Origin: JBPCQA01 sp050998615
Lineage (GTDB): Bacteria > Actinomycetota > Actinomycetes > Propionibacteriales > Nocardioidaceae
NCBI GenBank assembly: GCA_050998615.1
Contig: JBPCQA010000036.1
Coordinates: 1 to 64,000 of the forward strand
Direction of reading: 5' to 3'
DNA: 64,000 nucleotides
In this document: piece after piece, positions 43,398 through 52,603 of the stretch
Position numbering within the stretch: the first letter of the stretch is position 1
How the letters are laid out: each line of letters starts with the position of its first letter
Notes under the pieces: model-generated
What the model saw: only the letters and a program-made list of their open reading frames with translations
Told to the model about the DNA's origin: nothing
The model's database searches: none
Program-made: the position numbers and the translations under genes

Positions 43398-44174
43398 TCA
43401 TGGCTGGCACCTTGGGCACCAGTAGGTGCCGCGCTCTGCCCCGGACGCGCCTTGGCGAGCTGACGCAATCCCGGTGCCACAACGACGACATGGCAGGCCG
43501 GCCCGACCGTAGACCCAGGTCTGCTGACCGTGCCTGACGTCACCGGTCGTAGTTTGCTCAGCGCGTTCCTTGTTCGCGGCAAGCAGTATTTGCGCTTTGC
43601 TGACCAGCGCCGGCAGTACGTCGATACGACTCACCGGCGTGAGCGGGTGCACGCCGAGCAGGAAGCAGACCTCGGACTTGTACAAGTTTCCGATCCCGGC
43701 CAGATTGCGTTGGTCGAGAAGCGCCTCACCCACGGCGCGTTCGGGGCAGCGGGTCAGCCGCGACAGCGCCTCGTCCAACGACCAGTCGGCGCCGAGAAGA
43801 TCTGGACCGAGGTGGCCCACCACCGACTTCTCCGCCGATCGCGCGATGACCTCGACGGTGCCGAGCCGCAACCCGACCGCTTCCCATTGCGCGTTGGCCA
43901 GTAAGATCCGAGCGGCATGTGCCGGCGAGCGCCATCGGCTGCCGGGTCGGTAGATGTGCCAGGCACCCTCCATCAACAAGTGGGTATGGATGCTCAGCTC
44001 ACCGACTCGGGTCAACAGATGCTTGCCGCGGCTGATCGTCTCGATGACAAGTTGACCGGTGACGTCGATGGTGGCGAAATCGGGCACCCTGATATCGCAG
44101 CGGGTGAGTGTCTGCCCGCTCAAGGCCTGGTCGAGCCGCCGGGCGGTCCGCCAGACTGTGTCTCCCTCGGGCAT
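43398..44174 (-). CDS. nei: Endonuclease VIII-like DNA glycosylase (Nei2 type)
   Basis: 258 residues from ATG 44174. MPEGDTVWRTAR is the catalytic N-terminus (Pro2, Glu3) of the Fpg/Nei family; KHLLTR lysine-type loop, DQRNLAGIGNLYKSEVCFLLG H2TH motif, and a C-terminal zinc finger CRRCGTGI ... YWCPRCQP. Removes oxidised pyrimidines. It follows lhr by 9 nt on the same strand, the conserved lhr-nei pairing of actinobacteria. Confidence 0.93.
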   Translation of the reverse strand: MPEGDTVWRTARRLDQALSGQTLTRCDIRVPDFATIDVTGQLVIETISRGKHLLTRVGELSIHTHLLMEGAWHIYRPGSRWRSPAHAARILLANAQWEAVGLRLGTVEVIARSAEKSVVGHLGPDLLGADWSLDEALSRLTRCPERAVGEALLDQRNLAGIGNLYKSEVCFLLGVHPLTPVSRIDVLPALVSKAQILLAANKERAEQTTTGDVRHGQQTWVYGRAGLPCRRCGTGIASARQGASGAERGTYWCPRCQP

Positions 44175-44183
44175 GTTGTGTCA

Positions 44184-47100
44184 CTAAGTCCGAAGCCGCA
44201 AGCCACGGGGGGTGGCACGGAATCCGGCCGCCTCCAGTGCCGACGATAGCGGCGAGCCGAGGATGTGCTCGCCGTCGGCACGCTCGACAGTCAGCTTGCC
44301 CAGCGCCCCCTCGCGCACGGCGAGGGCGAGCGCGTCGACGGCCGGCTGGATGCGCAGGGGGTCGCGACTGAACGTCAGCAGCGTGCGTCCGCCGCGCTCG
44401 ACGTACAACACCAACGAGCCCTCGACTAGCACGACGATGGCGCCGGCCTTTCGGCCGGGGCGGTGCCCGGCGTTGGCGGCGTCCACCGACCGCTCGGGCC
44501 AGGGCAATGCAGCACCGAATGGGTTCGCCGGGTCTGCCGCGGCGAGCACGATCGCCTGGGCCGCGCCGGAATCCGCTGGCATGGTCGCTCCGAGGCCGGC
44601 ACGCAGTCGATCGATCGCCCCGGTGCTGCCGAACTGTGCCGCGCCAAGCCCGGAGACGAAATAGCCTCTCCGGCAGCGGCCGGACTCCTCGAACGCCGAC
44701 AACACCTTGTAGACCGCGGCGAATCCGCCGGGCGTGTGCTCACTGAGCACGGCGCCCCGTGTGACCACGCCATGCCGCTCGAGCAACGCTTCGACGCTCG
44801 CATGAGCCCGCCGGGTCGGTTCGGCATCACGCTCGGGCACCAGGGACCAACGGCCGCCCACGGCGGGCGGCGCGCCTCTTGACGGCATCGTCAGCCGCCC
44901 CGTCGCGGTCCGACCGATCCGGAGGCCACCTCCGACGCGCCCTCGTGGCGTGGGACGGCGCGTCCGGTGGGCCACGTGGCCGGCGCTGAGCAGGGCGCGC
45001 AGTGGCGCGATCGTGTCGTTGGTGAGATATCCGGCCCAGATCAGCTCCCAGATCGCAGCGCTGAGCCGTTGGTCGTCGGTGGCGCCAAGCTGGTCGGACA
45101 GCTGGCGAAAGAAGTAGCCACCACCGCGACTCAGCAGCTCGAGCAGCCGAACGTGATCTTCGCCCAGGTCTAGGTCTGCGGCTTCGGGCAACGTCAACGC
45201 GGCAGTGTCGGCGGGATGCAAGGAGACCCAGCCGTCGGTGCCGGGTAAGGCTCCGACGCCTGCCCAGATCACCTCACCGGCGGAGGTGAGCTCGTCGAGC
45301 ATCGAGGGATGGTAGTCGACCAGCCGGCTGCTGAGCACGAACGGCTCCAGAGCGGATGCCGGCACGGCACAGCCGGCCAACTGCTCGACGACCGATAACA
45401 CCCCCGCCGGCCCTCGTAAGCTGCTCCCGACACCTTGCCAGCCGGGCAGGAATCGCCCCAACACCGCAGGCTCGACCGGCTCCACCTCGGCTCTCGCCGC
45501 CGCCAACGACCGCCGACGGATGCGGCGTAGCACCTCGGCGTCGCACCACTCGCTGCCATGGCCGCCGGGTCGGAACTCACCTTCGGCAACCCTGCCTGCC
45601 GCGGCAAGCCTAGTCAGCCCGTCGTGGGCCACCATGTGGCCCAGGCCGAATCTGCCCGCGACATCGAGTGTCGCAAATGGGCCGTGAGTCCGGGCATAAC
45701 GTGCGATCAGGTCACCGAGCGGGTCGGCCACCGGCTCGGTGAAGGCTGCTGGCACGCCGACGGGCACCGGCACGCCCAGCGCATCGCGCAAGCGGGCGAC
45801 ATCCTCGACCGCCGCGTAGAAGTCTTTGCCCGCCACCCGCACCTCTACAGCGCGTCGCGAGTGCAGCAGCCCGCGAATCCAAGAGGCCGAGTCGGCGCCC
45901 GCTACACAACGCGCGGTGATCTCGGCTTGAGTCAATGGCCCGAGCAGCCGGAGCAGGTCGGCGACGCCTTCGGCGTCCTTGGTCAGGCGATCGGGGGCGA
46001 GCCGTTGCAGCTCGAGCTCGATCGCGTCGATGACGTCAGGGTCGAGCAGGTCACGCAGCTCGGTGCGGCCGAGCAACTCACCTAGCAGCGCCGGATCAAT
46101 GGCCAGCGCCGCTGCCTTGCGCTCCGCGAGCGGAGAGTCGCCTTCGTAGACGAACGCAGCGACGTACCCGAACAACAAGGAGCGGGCGAACGCGCTGGGC
46201 GTCGGGGTCTCGACCTCGACCAACCGGATGCGACGAGCCTCGATGTCGCGCATCAGCCGCACCAGCGACGGCACGTCGTAAACGTCTTGCAAACACTCGC
46301 GGATCGCCTCCAACACAATCGGAAACGAACCGTACTTGCTGGCCACCTGCAGCAGCGCCGCAGAGCGCTGCCGCTGCTGCCACAGGGGAGACCGCCGCCC
46401 AGGATCGCGACGAGGGAGCAGCAAGGCACGAGCCGCGCACTCGCGAAAGCGGGACGCGAACAGCGCGGAGCCGCCGACCTCGGTGGTGACCAGCTCCTCG
46501 ATCTCGTCTGCCTCGAACAGACAGGTGGTCACACCCGGCGGCTCAGCGTCGGTCTCCGGAACCCGCACCACGATGCCGTCGTCAGCCGCCAACGCCTGGG
46601 CGTCCACCCCGAAGCGCTCACGCAGCCGAGCTCCAATCGCCAACGCCCACGGGCCGTGGACAGCGGCGCCGTACGGCGAATGGATCACCAGCCGCCAGTC
46701 ACCGAGCTCGTCGCGGCATCGCTCGACGAGCAACTGCCGGTCATGGGGAACGTAACCGGTGTCCTCGCGTTGCTCGGCAAGGAACGCGACCAGGTTGGCG
46801 GCCGCGAACGTGTCGAGACCAGCGGACTTGGCCCGGTCGACAGCGTCGGCCTCCGACAGCTTGGTCAGCTCACGGACGAAACCGCCGACCGCCTCGCCGA
46901 GCTCGGCGGGCCGACCGATGGTGTCACCCTTCCAGAACGGCAACCGGCCCGGCTGGCCTGGAGCCGGCGAGACCAGCACTCGGTCGTGGGTGATGTCCTC
47001 GATGCGCCAACTCGACGTGCCGAGGGCGAAAATGTCGCCGACCCGCGACTCGTAAACCATCTCCTCGTCAAGCTCGCCGACCCGAGACGACTTCTCACCG

Positions 47101-48743
47101 ACCAGGAAGACGCCGAAGAGCCCGCGGTCGGGAATCGTCCCACCGGAGGTGACCGCCAGCCGTTGCGCGCCGGGGCGGCCGGTAAGTGTGCCGGCGACGC
47201 GGTCCCAAACCAGGCGGGGTCGCAGCTCGGCGAACTCATCGGATGGGTATCGCCCGGCGAGCAGGTCGAGAGTGGCGTCGTATGCAGAGCGTGGCAGCGT
47301 GGCGAACGGGGCGCTTCGGCGTACGACGGAAAACAGCTCGTCGACATCCCAGGTGTCGACGGCGGTAGCTGCCACGACCTGCTGGGCGAGCACGTCGAGG
47401 GTGTTCGCCGGAATGCGCAGCGCCTCGATCTGGCCGGCTCTCATTCGCTCGACGGTGACCGCGGTCTGCACCAGGTCGGCCCGGTGCTTGGGGAAGAGCA
47501 CGCCACGAGACGTCTCACCCACCTGGTGGCCGGCACGGCCGACGCGTTGCAGGCCGCTGGCAACCGACGGTGGTGACTCGACCTGGACGACGAGGTCGAC
47601 CGCCCCCATGTCGATGCCGAGCTCGAGACTCGACGTGGCCACCACGCAGGGCAGTCGACCAGCCTTGAGGTCGTCCTCGATCTGCGCTCGCTGCTCCTTG
47701 CTGACCGAGCCGTGATGGGCCCGGGCAATAACGCTTGCCGCGCCTCGGGCCGCGCCGCTTTGTGCCATGAGCTGGGCCGGCTGGCCGGCAGCCGGCAGCT
47801 CCTCGTCGCGGCGCTCGGCGGCGATCTCGTTGAATCTCGCGGTGAGTCGCTCGGCGAGTCGACGCGAGTTGGCGAACACGATGGTCGAGCGATGGCTCTC
47901 GATGAGGTCGACAATGCGCTCTTCGACATGCGGCCAAATCGAGGCACGGCGCGGGTTGCCGGCAGCCGGCCCTTCCAGATCGTCGGTCAGCGTGCCGACT
48001 TCGGTCATGTCCTCCACCGGCACGACGACGTCGAGCTCCCACCGCTTGACGACCGGTAGTGCCACCACTTCGACCGGCTGTGAGCCACCAAGGAACCGGG
48101 CGACTTCGTCGACCGGACGCACGGTGGCAGACAACCCGATGCGCTGAACCGGCCTCGTCAACCGCTGGTCGAGCCGTTCGAGCGACAGCGCCAGATGGGC
48201 GCCGCGCTTGGTGCCGGCCACCGCATGGACCTCGTCGAGGATGACGGTGTCGACACTGGTGAGGGACTCCCTCGCCTGAGAAGTCAACATCAAGAACAAC
48301 GACTCTGGGGTGGTGATCATGATGTCGGGGGGCGTTGCAGCCAGCCGTCGCCGGTCGGCGGGCGAGGTGTCTCCCGAGCGAATGCCGACGGTGATGTTGG
48401 GCACCTCGAGCCCGAGTCGCCCAGCCGTCTGTTGCAGCCCGGCCAGGGGTGCGCGCAGGTTGCGTTCGACGTCGACGGCCAGCGCCTTCAGCGGCGAGAC
48501 GTAGAGCACCCGACACCGATGCCGCTTGTCGTCGGGTGGCGGCGTCGTCGCCAACCGGTCGAGCGCCCACAAGAACGCGGCAAGTGTCTTGCCGGAGCCG
48601 GTCGGTGCCACGACGAGTGCGTTGTGACCGGCCGAGATCGCCCGCCAGGCGGCGGCCTGGGACGGCGTCGGCGCAGCGAAGGCGTCGCCGAACCAGGCCT
48701 GCGTGGCTGGCGAGAAGCCGCTCAGCCCGGCCGACGTGGTCAT
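44184..48743 (-). CDS. lhr: Lhr-type large helicase-related protein (ATP-dependent DNA helicase)
   Basis: 1519 residues from ATG 48743 (MTTSAGLSGFSPATQAWFGDAFAAPT). SF2 motifs: Walker A VVAPTGSGKTLAAF, ILDEVHAV, LSATVRPVDEVARFLGG, then HHGSVSKEQRAQIEDDLKAGRLPCVVATSSLELGIDMGAVDLV and QRVGRAGHQVG. A Lhr-core winged helix and the large C-terminal Lhr-CTD follow, including the YFVSGLGAAQF end. Full-length Lhr-L. The reading frame is open upstream to 48890, but that part is a 14-codon tandem repeat of the intergenic palindrome, so ATG 48743 is preferred. Mobilises nucleoprotein during repair. Confidence 0.95.
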   Translation of the reverse strand: MTTSAGLSGFSPATQAWFGDAFAAPTPSQAAAWRAISAGHNALVVAPTGSGKTLAAFLWALDRLATTPPPDDKRHRCRVLYVSPLKALAVDVERNLRAPLAGLQQTAGRLGLEVPNITVGIRSGDTSPADRRRLAATPPDIMITTPESLFLMLTSQARESLTSVDTVILDEVHAVAGTKRGAHLALSLERLDQRLTRPVQRIGLSATVRPVDEVARFLGGSQPVEVVALPVVKRWELDVVVPVEDMTEVGTLTDDLEGPAAGNPRRASIWPHVEERIVDLIESHRSTIVFANSRRLAERLTARFNEIAAERRDEELPAAGQPAQLMAQSGAARGAASVIARAHHGSVSKEQRAQIEDDLKAGRLPCVVATSSLELGIDMGAVDLVVQVESPPSVASGLQRVGRAGHQVGETSRGVLFPKHRADLVQTAVTVERMRAGQIEALRIPANTLDVLAQQVVAATAVDTWDVDELFSVVRRSAPFATLPRSAYDATLDLLAGRYPSDEFAELRPRLVWDRVAGTLTGRPGAQRLAVTSGGTIPDRGLFGVFLVGEKSSRVGELDEEMVYESRVGDIFALGTSSWRIEDITHDRVLVSPAPGQPGRLPFWKGDTIGRPAELGEAVGGFVRELTKLSEADAVDRAKSAGLDTFAAANLVAFLAEQREDTGYVPHDRQLLVERCRDELGDWRLVIHSPYGAAVHGPWALAIGARLRERFGVDAQALAADDGIVVRVPETDAEPPGVTTCLFEADEIEELVTTEVGGSALFASRFRECAARALLLPRRDPGRRSPLWQQRQRSAALLQVASKYGSFPIVLEAIRECLQDVYDVPSLVRLMRDIEARRIRLVEVETPTPSAFARSLLFGYVAAFVYEGDSPLAERKAAALAIDPALLGELLGRTELRDLLDPDVIDAIELELQRLAPDRLTKDAEGVADLLRLLGPLTQAEITARCVAGADSASWIRGLLHSRRAVEVRVAGKDFYAAVEDVARLRDALGVPVPVGVPAAFTEPVADPLGDLIARYARTHGPFATLDVAGRFGLGHMVAHDGLTRLAAAGRVAEGEFRPGGHGSEWCDAEVLRRIRRRSLAAARAEVEPVEPAVLGRFLPGWQGVGSSLRGPAGVLSVVEQLAGCAVPASALEPFVLSSRLVDYHPSMLDELTSAGEVIWAGVGALPGTDGWVSLHPADTAALTLPEAADLDLGEDHVRLLELLSRGGGYFFRQLSDQLGATDDQRLSAAIWELIWAGYLTNDTIAPLRALLSAGHVAHRTRRPTPRGRVGGGLRIGRTATGRLTMPSRGAPPAVGGRWSLVPERDAEPTRRAHASVEALLERHGVVTRGAVLSEHTPGGFAAVYKVLSAFEESGRCRRGYFVSGLGAAQFGSTGAIDRLRAGLGATMPADSGAAQAIVLAAADPANPFGAALPWPERSVDAANAGHRPGRKAGAIVVLVEGSLVLYVERGGRTLLTFSRDPLRIQPAVDALALAVREGALGKLTVERADGEHILGSPLSSALEAAGFRATPRGLRLRT

Positions 48744-48818
48744 GCCTCCATCCTGCCCGACGTCACCGACAGCTCCGCTGGACGCCGGGGCGGCCATCAC
48801 CGGCGGTTTGAGGATGGA

Positions 48819-48919
48819 AGGAGGCCGCCTCGCGGTGCTGAGCCGCATTCGCGGTGGTTTAGGAGGTCGCCTCGCGGTGCTGAGCCGCATTCGCGGTGGT
48901 TGAGGAGGCCGCCTCGCGG
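48819..48919. repeat. 42-bp tandem repeat, 2.4 copies
   Basis: Units at 48819-48860 and 48861-48902 differ at two or three positions; the third stops at 48919. Each unit is a degenerate dispersed palindrome (aggaggccgcctcgcgg...gcggtggtt). Being 42 bp it preserves reading frame, so an adjacent gene could be artificially extended into it. Confidence 0.85.
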
Positions 48920-49020
48920 CCGTCTCGAAACCACATCTGGCCGAGGGGTGTTTCGAGACGCTCGCTGTGCTCGCTCCTCAACCACCGTGGGAGACGGGCG
49001 CTCGCGGTGCTCGCTCCTCA
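48903..49020. repeat. Dispersed intergenic palindromes, two adjoining copies
   Basis: Copy one 48896-48932 reads gcggtggttgaggaggcc...cgtctcgaaacc; copy two, inverted, 48949-48990 reads gtttcgagacgctcgctg...ctcctcaaccaccg; a third arm ends at 49020. Together with the 42-bp tandem these fill 48744-49017. Confidence 0.75.
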
Positions 49021-49326
49021 GGCCTGTATGTCAGGCTGCGGTCCGCGCTGCGGTCGTGCCCTCCAGCTGCAGATCTGCCGGGGTCTGGCAGCGGGCCAGG
49101 TGGCCACCGCCCGGTGCACCGAGACGTGCTGCCAGCTCGGCCGTTCGGCGCTGACCAGGGTGGCTTCGTCGTGCCGGCACCCGAGGTGCGACGCGATTCG
49201 AGCCAGGGTCGACGATGCACCGCGGGTCGGCAGGAGCACGTTGGCCGGCCGGATAAGTGAGCACAACGCGCGGGCGAGGTCCGCCGCGTCATCGTAGTCG
49301 AGAGCCCGCGTGAAATCGTCTGCCAC
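49018..49326 (-). CDS. Hypothetical protein, possibly truncated
   Basis: 102 residues from GTG 49326. The first 70 residues (DFTRALDYDDAADLARALCSLIRPANVLLPTRGASSTLARIASHLGCRHDEATLVSAERPSWQHVSVHRAVATW) look like a real folded domain. The last 30 are Arg/Pro-rich, and a more natural ending (ARCQTPADLQLEGTTAARTAA) lies in a neighbouring frame, so the 3' end may be frameshifted or overrun by the palindromes that follow. No family recognised. Confidence 0.4.
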   Translation of the reverse strand: MADDFTRALDYDDAADLARALCSLIRPANVLLPTRGASSTLARIASHLGCRHDEATLVSAERPSWQHVSVHRAVATWPAARPRQICSWRARPQRGPQPDIQA

Positions 49327-49385
49327 CGAAACAGTTTGTCATGCCGCCGCCGCTGACTTGTCGTCATGGTGTGCCGTTTGGGTGC

Positions 49386-50639
49386 TCATGATCCGGGCAG
49401 TGGGTACGGCGCCCAGCTGTGACCGCCGTGGGTGGTGCGCACGATCGTGCCGCTGCGGTCCATGACATACCCACGATTGACGTTGGTGAAGCCGGCCATG
49501 GTGATCGCACCCAACCGGTGATTCGCGACATGTCGGGGCGGCATGGTCGTCGAGATGAGCTCGATTCCGGTGATACCTGGGCCGACCGCCACCGCCGTGG
49601 TGGAGTCGCGGCCTCCCACCACGTCGTCACGGGTCAGCACAGCCTGGGCGTTGACCCAGGAAGCGCCGTACGTGGTGCTGACCCGGGCCGTCGCACGTGC
49701 CCCGTGGGTGCACACCATCCACAAGGCGTTTCCGGCGGTCGACAGTGATTGCGGCCACCACCCCGGCTGGCACGTGGTCGGCGACTGGGTCCAGGTTTGG
49801 CCGGTGCGGCTGAGGAACAGCTGGTTGGGTGAGCTGACTCCAGTCCTGGCGACGAAGGCTGCCAAGCTGTTCGCCGCCACCAGGGAAGACACCGAAGTGA
49901 GCGGCGTGGTTTTGACTGGCTGGAAATTGTCGGCGACCGTGGGGGAGCTCACCACGCTTGCTCCGGCTGCCCCGTTGACGACTGCATAGACTCGGCTGCC
50001 CCAGGCTTCGAGGCGGCTGACCTGACCGGTCAGCGGCAGTTTCGGCTGCTGCCAGGTGCTTCCTCCATCGTGGCTGGAGCGCAAAGCGCCACCGAACACC
50101 CACCCGTCCGTGCCGTTGCCGACGAACCGGACCTGCCCAACTGTATCGGCACCTTCAGCGGTGGTGGCCGCCTGAATGTGCGGATTGCCGAGCCGCTGCC
50201 ACGAGCCGCCGCCGTTGCTCGTCGACCAGATGCTGGCGCAACCTTGACTGCCACATCCGGGCCCCGGCTCGGCCCGGAGCAGGAACTGGTGCTGGTCACC
50301 GGTTGCCGACAAGGACAGTGGTTGGGCGGTGGTGAGGTGCTGCCGGGCGGTGGTGACCGCGGGGGTCCGCGCGTTGCTCGGCTCCGCGGCGGTCGGGCCG
50401 GTGGCGACCGGCACCTGACTCGGGTTCAAAATGCCGCTGGCGTTGACCCCGAACCCCACCCCGACCACCAGCGCCACGGCCGCGACTGAGCCGGTGAGGA
50501 CCCGCTTGGCTCGACGTACGCGGGCACCTCGGTGCACGCCAGCCAGGAAGTCGTCGGCATCGATGTGGCCGACTCGGCTGGATCTGGCCAGGCTGGCGCG
50601 CAGACGCTCCTCGAACGGGTCATGTGGTGGCTCGGTCAT
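49386..50639 (-). CDS. Membrane-anchored beta-propeller-like protein downstream of SigE-family sigma factor
   Basis: 417 residues from ATG 50639 with a GGAGGA site. Residues 1-50 are cytoplasmic (DPFEERLRASLARSSRVGHIDADDFLAGVHRGARVRRAK), then one membrane helix (VLTGSVAAVALVVGVGFGVNA) and an exported part with BNR-type repeats such as SIWSTSNGGGSWQRLG, ALRSSHDGGSTWQQP and IVRTTHGGHSWAP. The layout is that of an anti-sigma-like sensor without a recognisable zinc anti-sigma motif. It lies 86 nt downstream of the sigma gene on the same strand. Confidence 0.7.
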   Translation of the reverse strand: MTEPPHDPFEERLRASLARSSRVGHIDADDFLAGVHRGARVRRAKRVLTGSVAAVALVVGVGFGVNASGILNPSQVPVATGPTAAEPSNARTPAVTTARQHLTTAQPLSLSATGDQHQFLLRAEPGPGCGSQGCASIWSTSNGGGSWQRLGNPHIQAATTAEGADTVGQVRFVGNGTDGWVFGGALRSSHDGGSTWQQPKLPLTGQVSRLEAWGSRVYAVVNGAAGASVVSSPTVADNFQPVKTTPLTSVSSLVAANSLAAFVARTGVSSPNQLFLSRTGQTWTQSPTTCQPGWWPQSLSTAGNALWMVCTHGARATARVSTTYGASWVNAQAVLTRDDVVGGRDSTTAVAVGPGITGIELISTTMPPRHVANHRLGAITMAGFTNVNRGYVMDRSGTIVRTTHGGHSWAPYPLPGS

Positions 50640-50725
50640 CGATTCCTCCTTCCAAGCGCTGCCGGCTGCCATGCCAATCGCCGTATCGCCCGAATGGTCA
50701 TGCCTCGCTGGTCATACTGCGCGGG

Positions 50726-51202
50726 TCATACGTCACTGGGAACCAAGTCACGCAGCTTAGCCAGCCCCTTGGATGCCTGGCTCTTCACTGTGCCGACCGA
50801 GCAGCCGAGCGTGCGAGCGATGTCGGCCTCCGACAGATCCTCGTAGTAGCGCAGCGCGATGACCGCGCGCTGCTTGGTCGGCAGCTTGCGCAGCGCCTGC
50901 CAAAGGTCGTCGTCAAGGTGGTGGTTCTCGGTTCCGGCGTCGAACACCTCGTCGGTCGGGTGCTCGCGACCGAACTTGCGCCAGATGCTGATGTTGCGGT
51001 TGACCATGATGCGGCGCACATAGCCCTCGGGATCATCACGCGACTCGAGCCGATTCCAGGCGAGCAACGTGCGCTCCAGCGCGTCTTGGACGAGGTCTTC
51101 CCCGGCATGGGTCGATCCGGTGAGGGCACGCCCGAACCGGACCAGATCCGGAAGCCGGGCGCGCACGAACGCGTCGAAGGACTCGCAGTCCTGCTCACGC
51201 AT
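50726..51202 (-). CDS. SigE-family ECF sigma factor
   Basis: 158 residues; ATG 51202 (MREQDCESFDAFVRARL) chosen over an upstream ATG at 51238. Region 2: DLVRFGRALTGSTHAGEDLVQDALERTLLAWNRLESRDDPEGYVRRIMVNRNISIWRKF; region 4: LRKLPTKQRAVIALRYYEDLSEADIARTLGCSVGTVKSQASKGLAKLRDL. The N-terminus FDAFVRAR and YVRRIMVNR motif mark the actinobacterial SigE-like subfamily. Probably controlled by its membrane partner downstream. Confidence 0.9.
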   Translation of the reverse strand: MREQDCESFDAFVRARLPDLVRFGRALTGSTHAGEDLVQDALERTLLAWNRLESRDDPEGYVRRIMVNRNISIWRKFGREHPTDEVFDAGTENHHLDDDLWQALRKLPTKQRAVIALRYYEDLSEADIARTLGCSVGTVKSQASKGLAKLRDLVPSDV

Positions 51203-51799
51203 TCGAACACCCCCGAAATGGGCACATCTCGGGCACATTGCATGGTCATGTGGTCATGTCACCTCATGCCCAGGACGCCGGAGAGCACGGCTAGGTTGCC
51301 TGCCTCGGCCGAGAATCTGACCCGGCCGCACGCACATCTTGCCAGGGTGGGCGAGTAGGACCGTCGACCGCCTCGCCGTACGAACGCCGGATGTGGTGGC
51401 TGCACGACACATGCGGGCAGTGCGTGGGCATTGGTAGCCCGCCAACACGGACAAGCCCTGCTCGACTGCTGCCAAACCGACGGTGCAGTACTCGGTTGAC
51501 TCGGATGTGGCCGACGGTGAGCTCACAACTTCACTTGCCACCGGAAGACTAAATCAACAGTGAGTGGCTCTGGCCAGGAATCATGTCTGATAGTACGGTA
51601 AGAGAGATGGCCTGCCAACAGTCGCCTGTTTGGCCTGCGGAGGATTGCTAGCTGGCTTAGCGGACTTGCTCGTGGGGCCACAGCCCGTGTCAACGGGTTG
51701 CTTCGTGGCTGCGGCGCGACCTACATTAGGCTACGGAGCCTAGCCATCGCGGCAGCTCGTCCAAGAAGTGAAGAGGTGATCCAAGAAGTGACGAGGTGA
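51203..51799. other. 597-bp intergenic region; composition change about 51540
   Basis: No convincing gene. The left half is as GC-rich as the rest; from about 51540 the DNA is visibly more AT-rich (actaaatcaacag, gatagtacggtaag). Contains a hairpin TAGGCT-ACGG-AGCCTA (51727-51742) and, at its right end, a duplicated ribosome-binding region (next entries). Confidence 0.6.
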
Positions 51800-51800
51800 A
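51761..51800. repeat. 20-bp tandem duplication carrying the ribosome-binding site
   Basis: CCAAGAAGTGAAGAGGTGAT (51761-51780) is repeated as CCAAGAAGTGACGAGGTGAA (51781-51800), 18 of 20 matches. Each copy holds a GAGGTGA Shine-Dalgarno; the second leads into ATG 51800. Confidence 0.85.
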
Positions 51801-52603
51801 TGGTGAAGCGTTCATATGCAGCGACAGTGGGAGCGCTCGCCGCGCTATGTGTATTGTCCCTGGAGTCACAAGGACCGGCGGGATCGTCTGTGGCTGCCCG
51901 TCGCTCCGCCGCTCCTTCCGTGACCCAATACACTTGGCAAGTGGGAGCTCACAGTACCGACTCGTCAGATCAGTACGCTGAAGGTGCGCGCAGCTTTCTC
52001 GGTCATTATCCTGTGCCTCAGTATGAGCCTACTGGGGCAACCATGTTCGTCTGGGTAGGGTCATTTCTGATTAACGGCGATTTCTTCCAATCAGGCACCA
52101 CGACGCGTTATCCCGGCTGCGAAACACAAATGTCTGAATTCGCGCAGGCCTATATGCCGGATGGAAGTGAGATATTCGGTGTTGATGTGGCCTGCGGTGT
52201 GACGATCCCTACGTATGCTCCATTCGCCATCTATCAAGTTGGGTACGCAGGTGGAGGCTTCTATACATGGCAAGCAAGCGGCGAGACTGGAGTTCTGCCA
52301 GGTACTACCTTCAATGTCAAGGACGTATCTCTGGGAAAGAATACGCCCCTGTCCGTCGCGGAGTTAAACTCCACCACGCCCATCAGCGTATACTCTCAGC
52401 TCGGCCCAGTAGGAGCTGACCCTGCTTTGCAAACCAGACTTACCAGTGATCAGCCATGGGTCGACACGCTTTCGGCGGAGGCATACTACGAATTTGCGGC
52501 TCACTGCCCGCCTACGAATGTGTTTGCGCATGGCAACAATTGGATTCCAATGGGCACCGGCCTAAACCATTCCTGTAGTATTGACGGAGGTTTCCTATGG
52601 TGA
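51800..52603 (+). CDS. Secreted protein of unknown function in lower-GC island
   Basis: 267 residues from ATG 51800. A signal peptide (MVKRSYAATVGALAALCVLSLES) is followed by a Ser/Ala linker and a beta-rich domain with paired aromatic and Cys residues (FVWVGSFLINGDFFQSGTTTRY, YPGCETQMSEFAQAYMPDG, GVDVACGVT, GFYTWQASGETG). The WVG..G..FQSGT and YTWQ patterns faintly recall eqolisin-like or lectin-like jelly rolls, too weak to call. Codon usage is noticeably less GC-rich than neighbours, a sign of transfer. Overlaps the next gene by 7 nt. Confidence 0.65.
   Translation: MVKRSYAATVGALAALCVLSLESQGPAGSSVAARRSAAPSVTQYTWQVGAHSTDSSDQYAEGARSFLGHYPVPQYEPTGATMFVWVGSFLINGDFFQSGTTTRYPGCETQMSEFAQAYMPDGSEIFGVDVACGVTIPTYAPFAIYQVGYAGGGFYTWQASGETGVLPGTTFNVKDVSLGKNTPLSVAELNSTTPISVYSQLGPVGADPALQTRLTSDQPWVDTLSAEAYYEFAAHCPPTNVFAHGNNWIPMGTGLNHSCSIDGGFLW

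Noticed and set aside
48744..48890. N-terminal extension of Lhr with two MRLSTARRPP copies
   Set aside because: It lies in the intergenic tandem repeat; ATG 48743 starts the conserved Lhr N-terminus.
51727..51742. Terminator hairpin before the low-GC genes
   Set aside because: Short six-base stem without a T tract; left as an unassigned hairpin.
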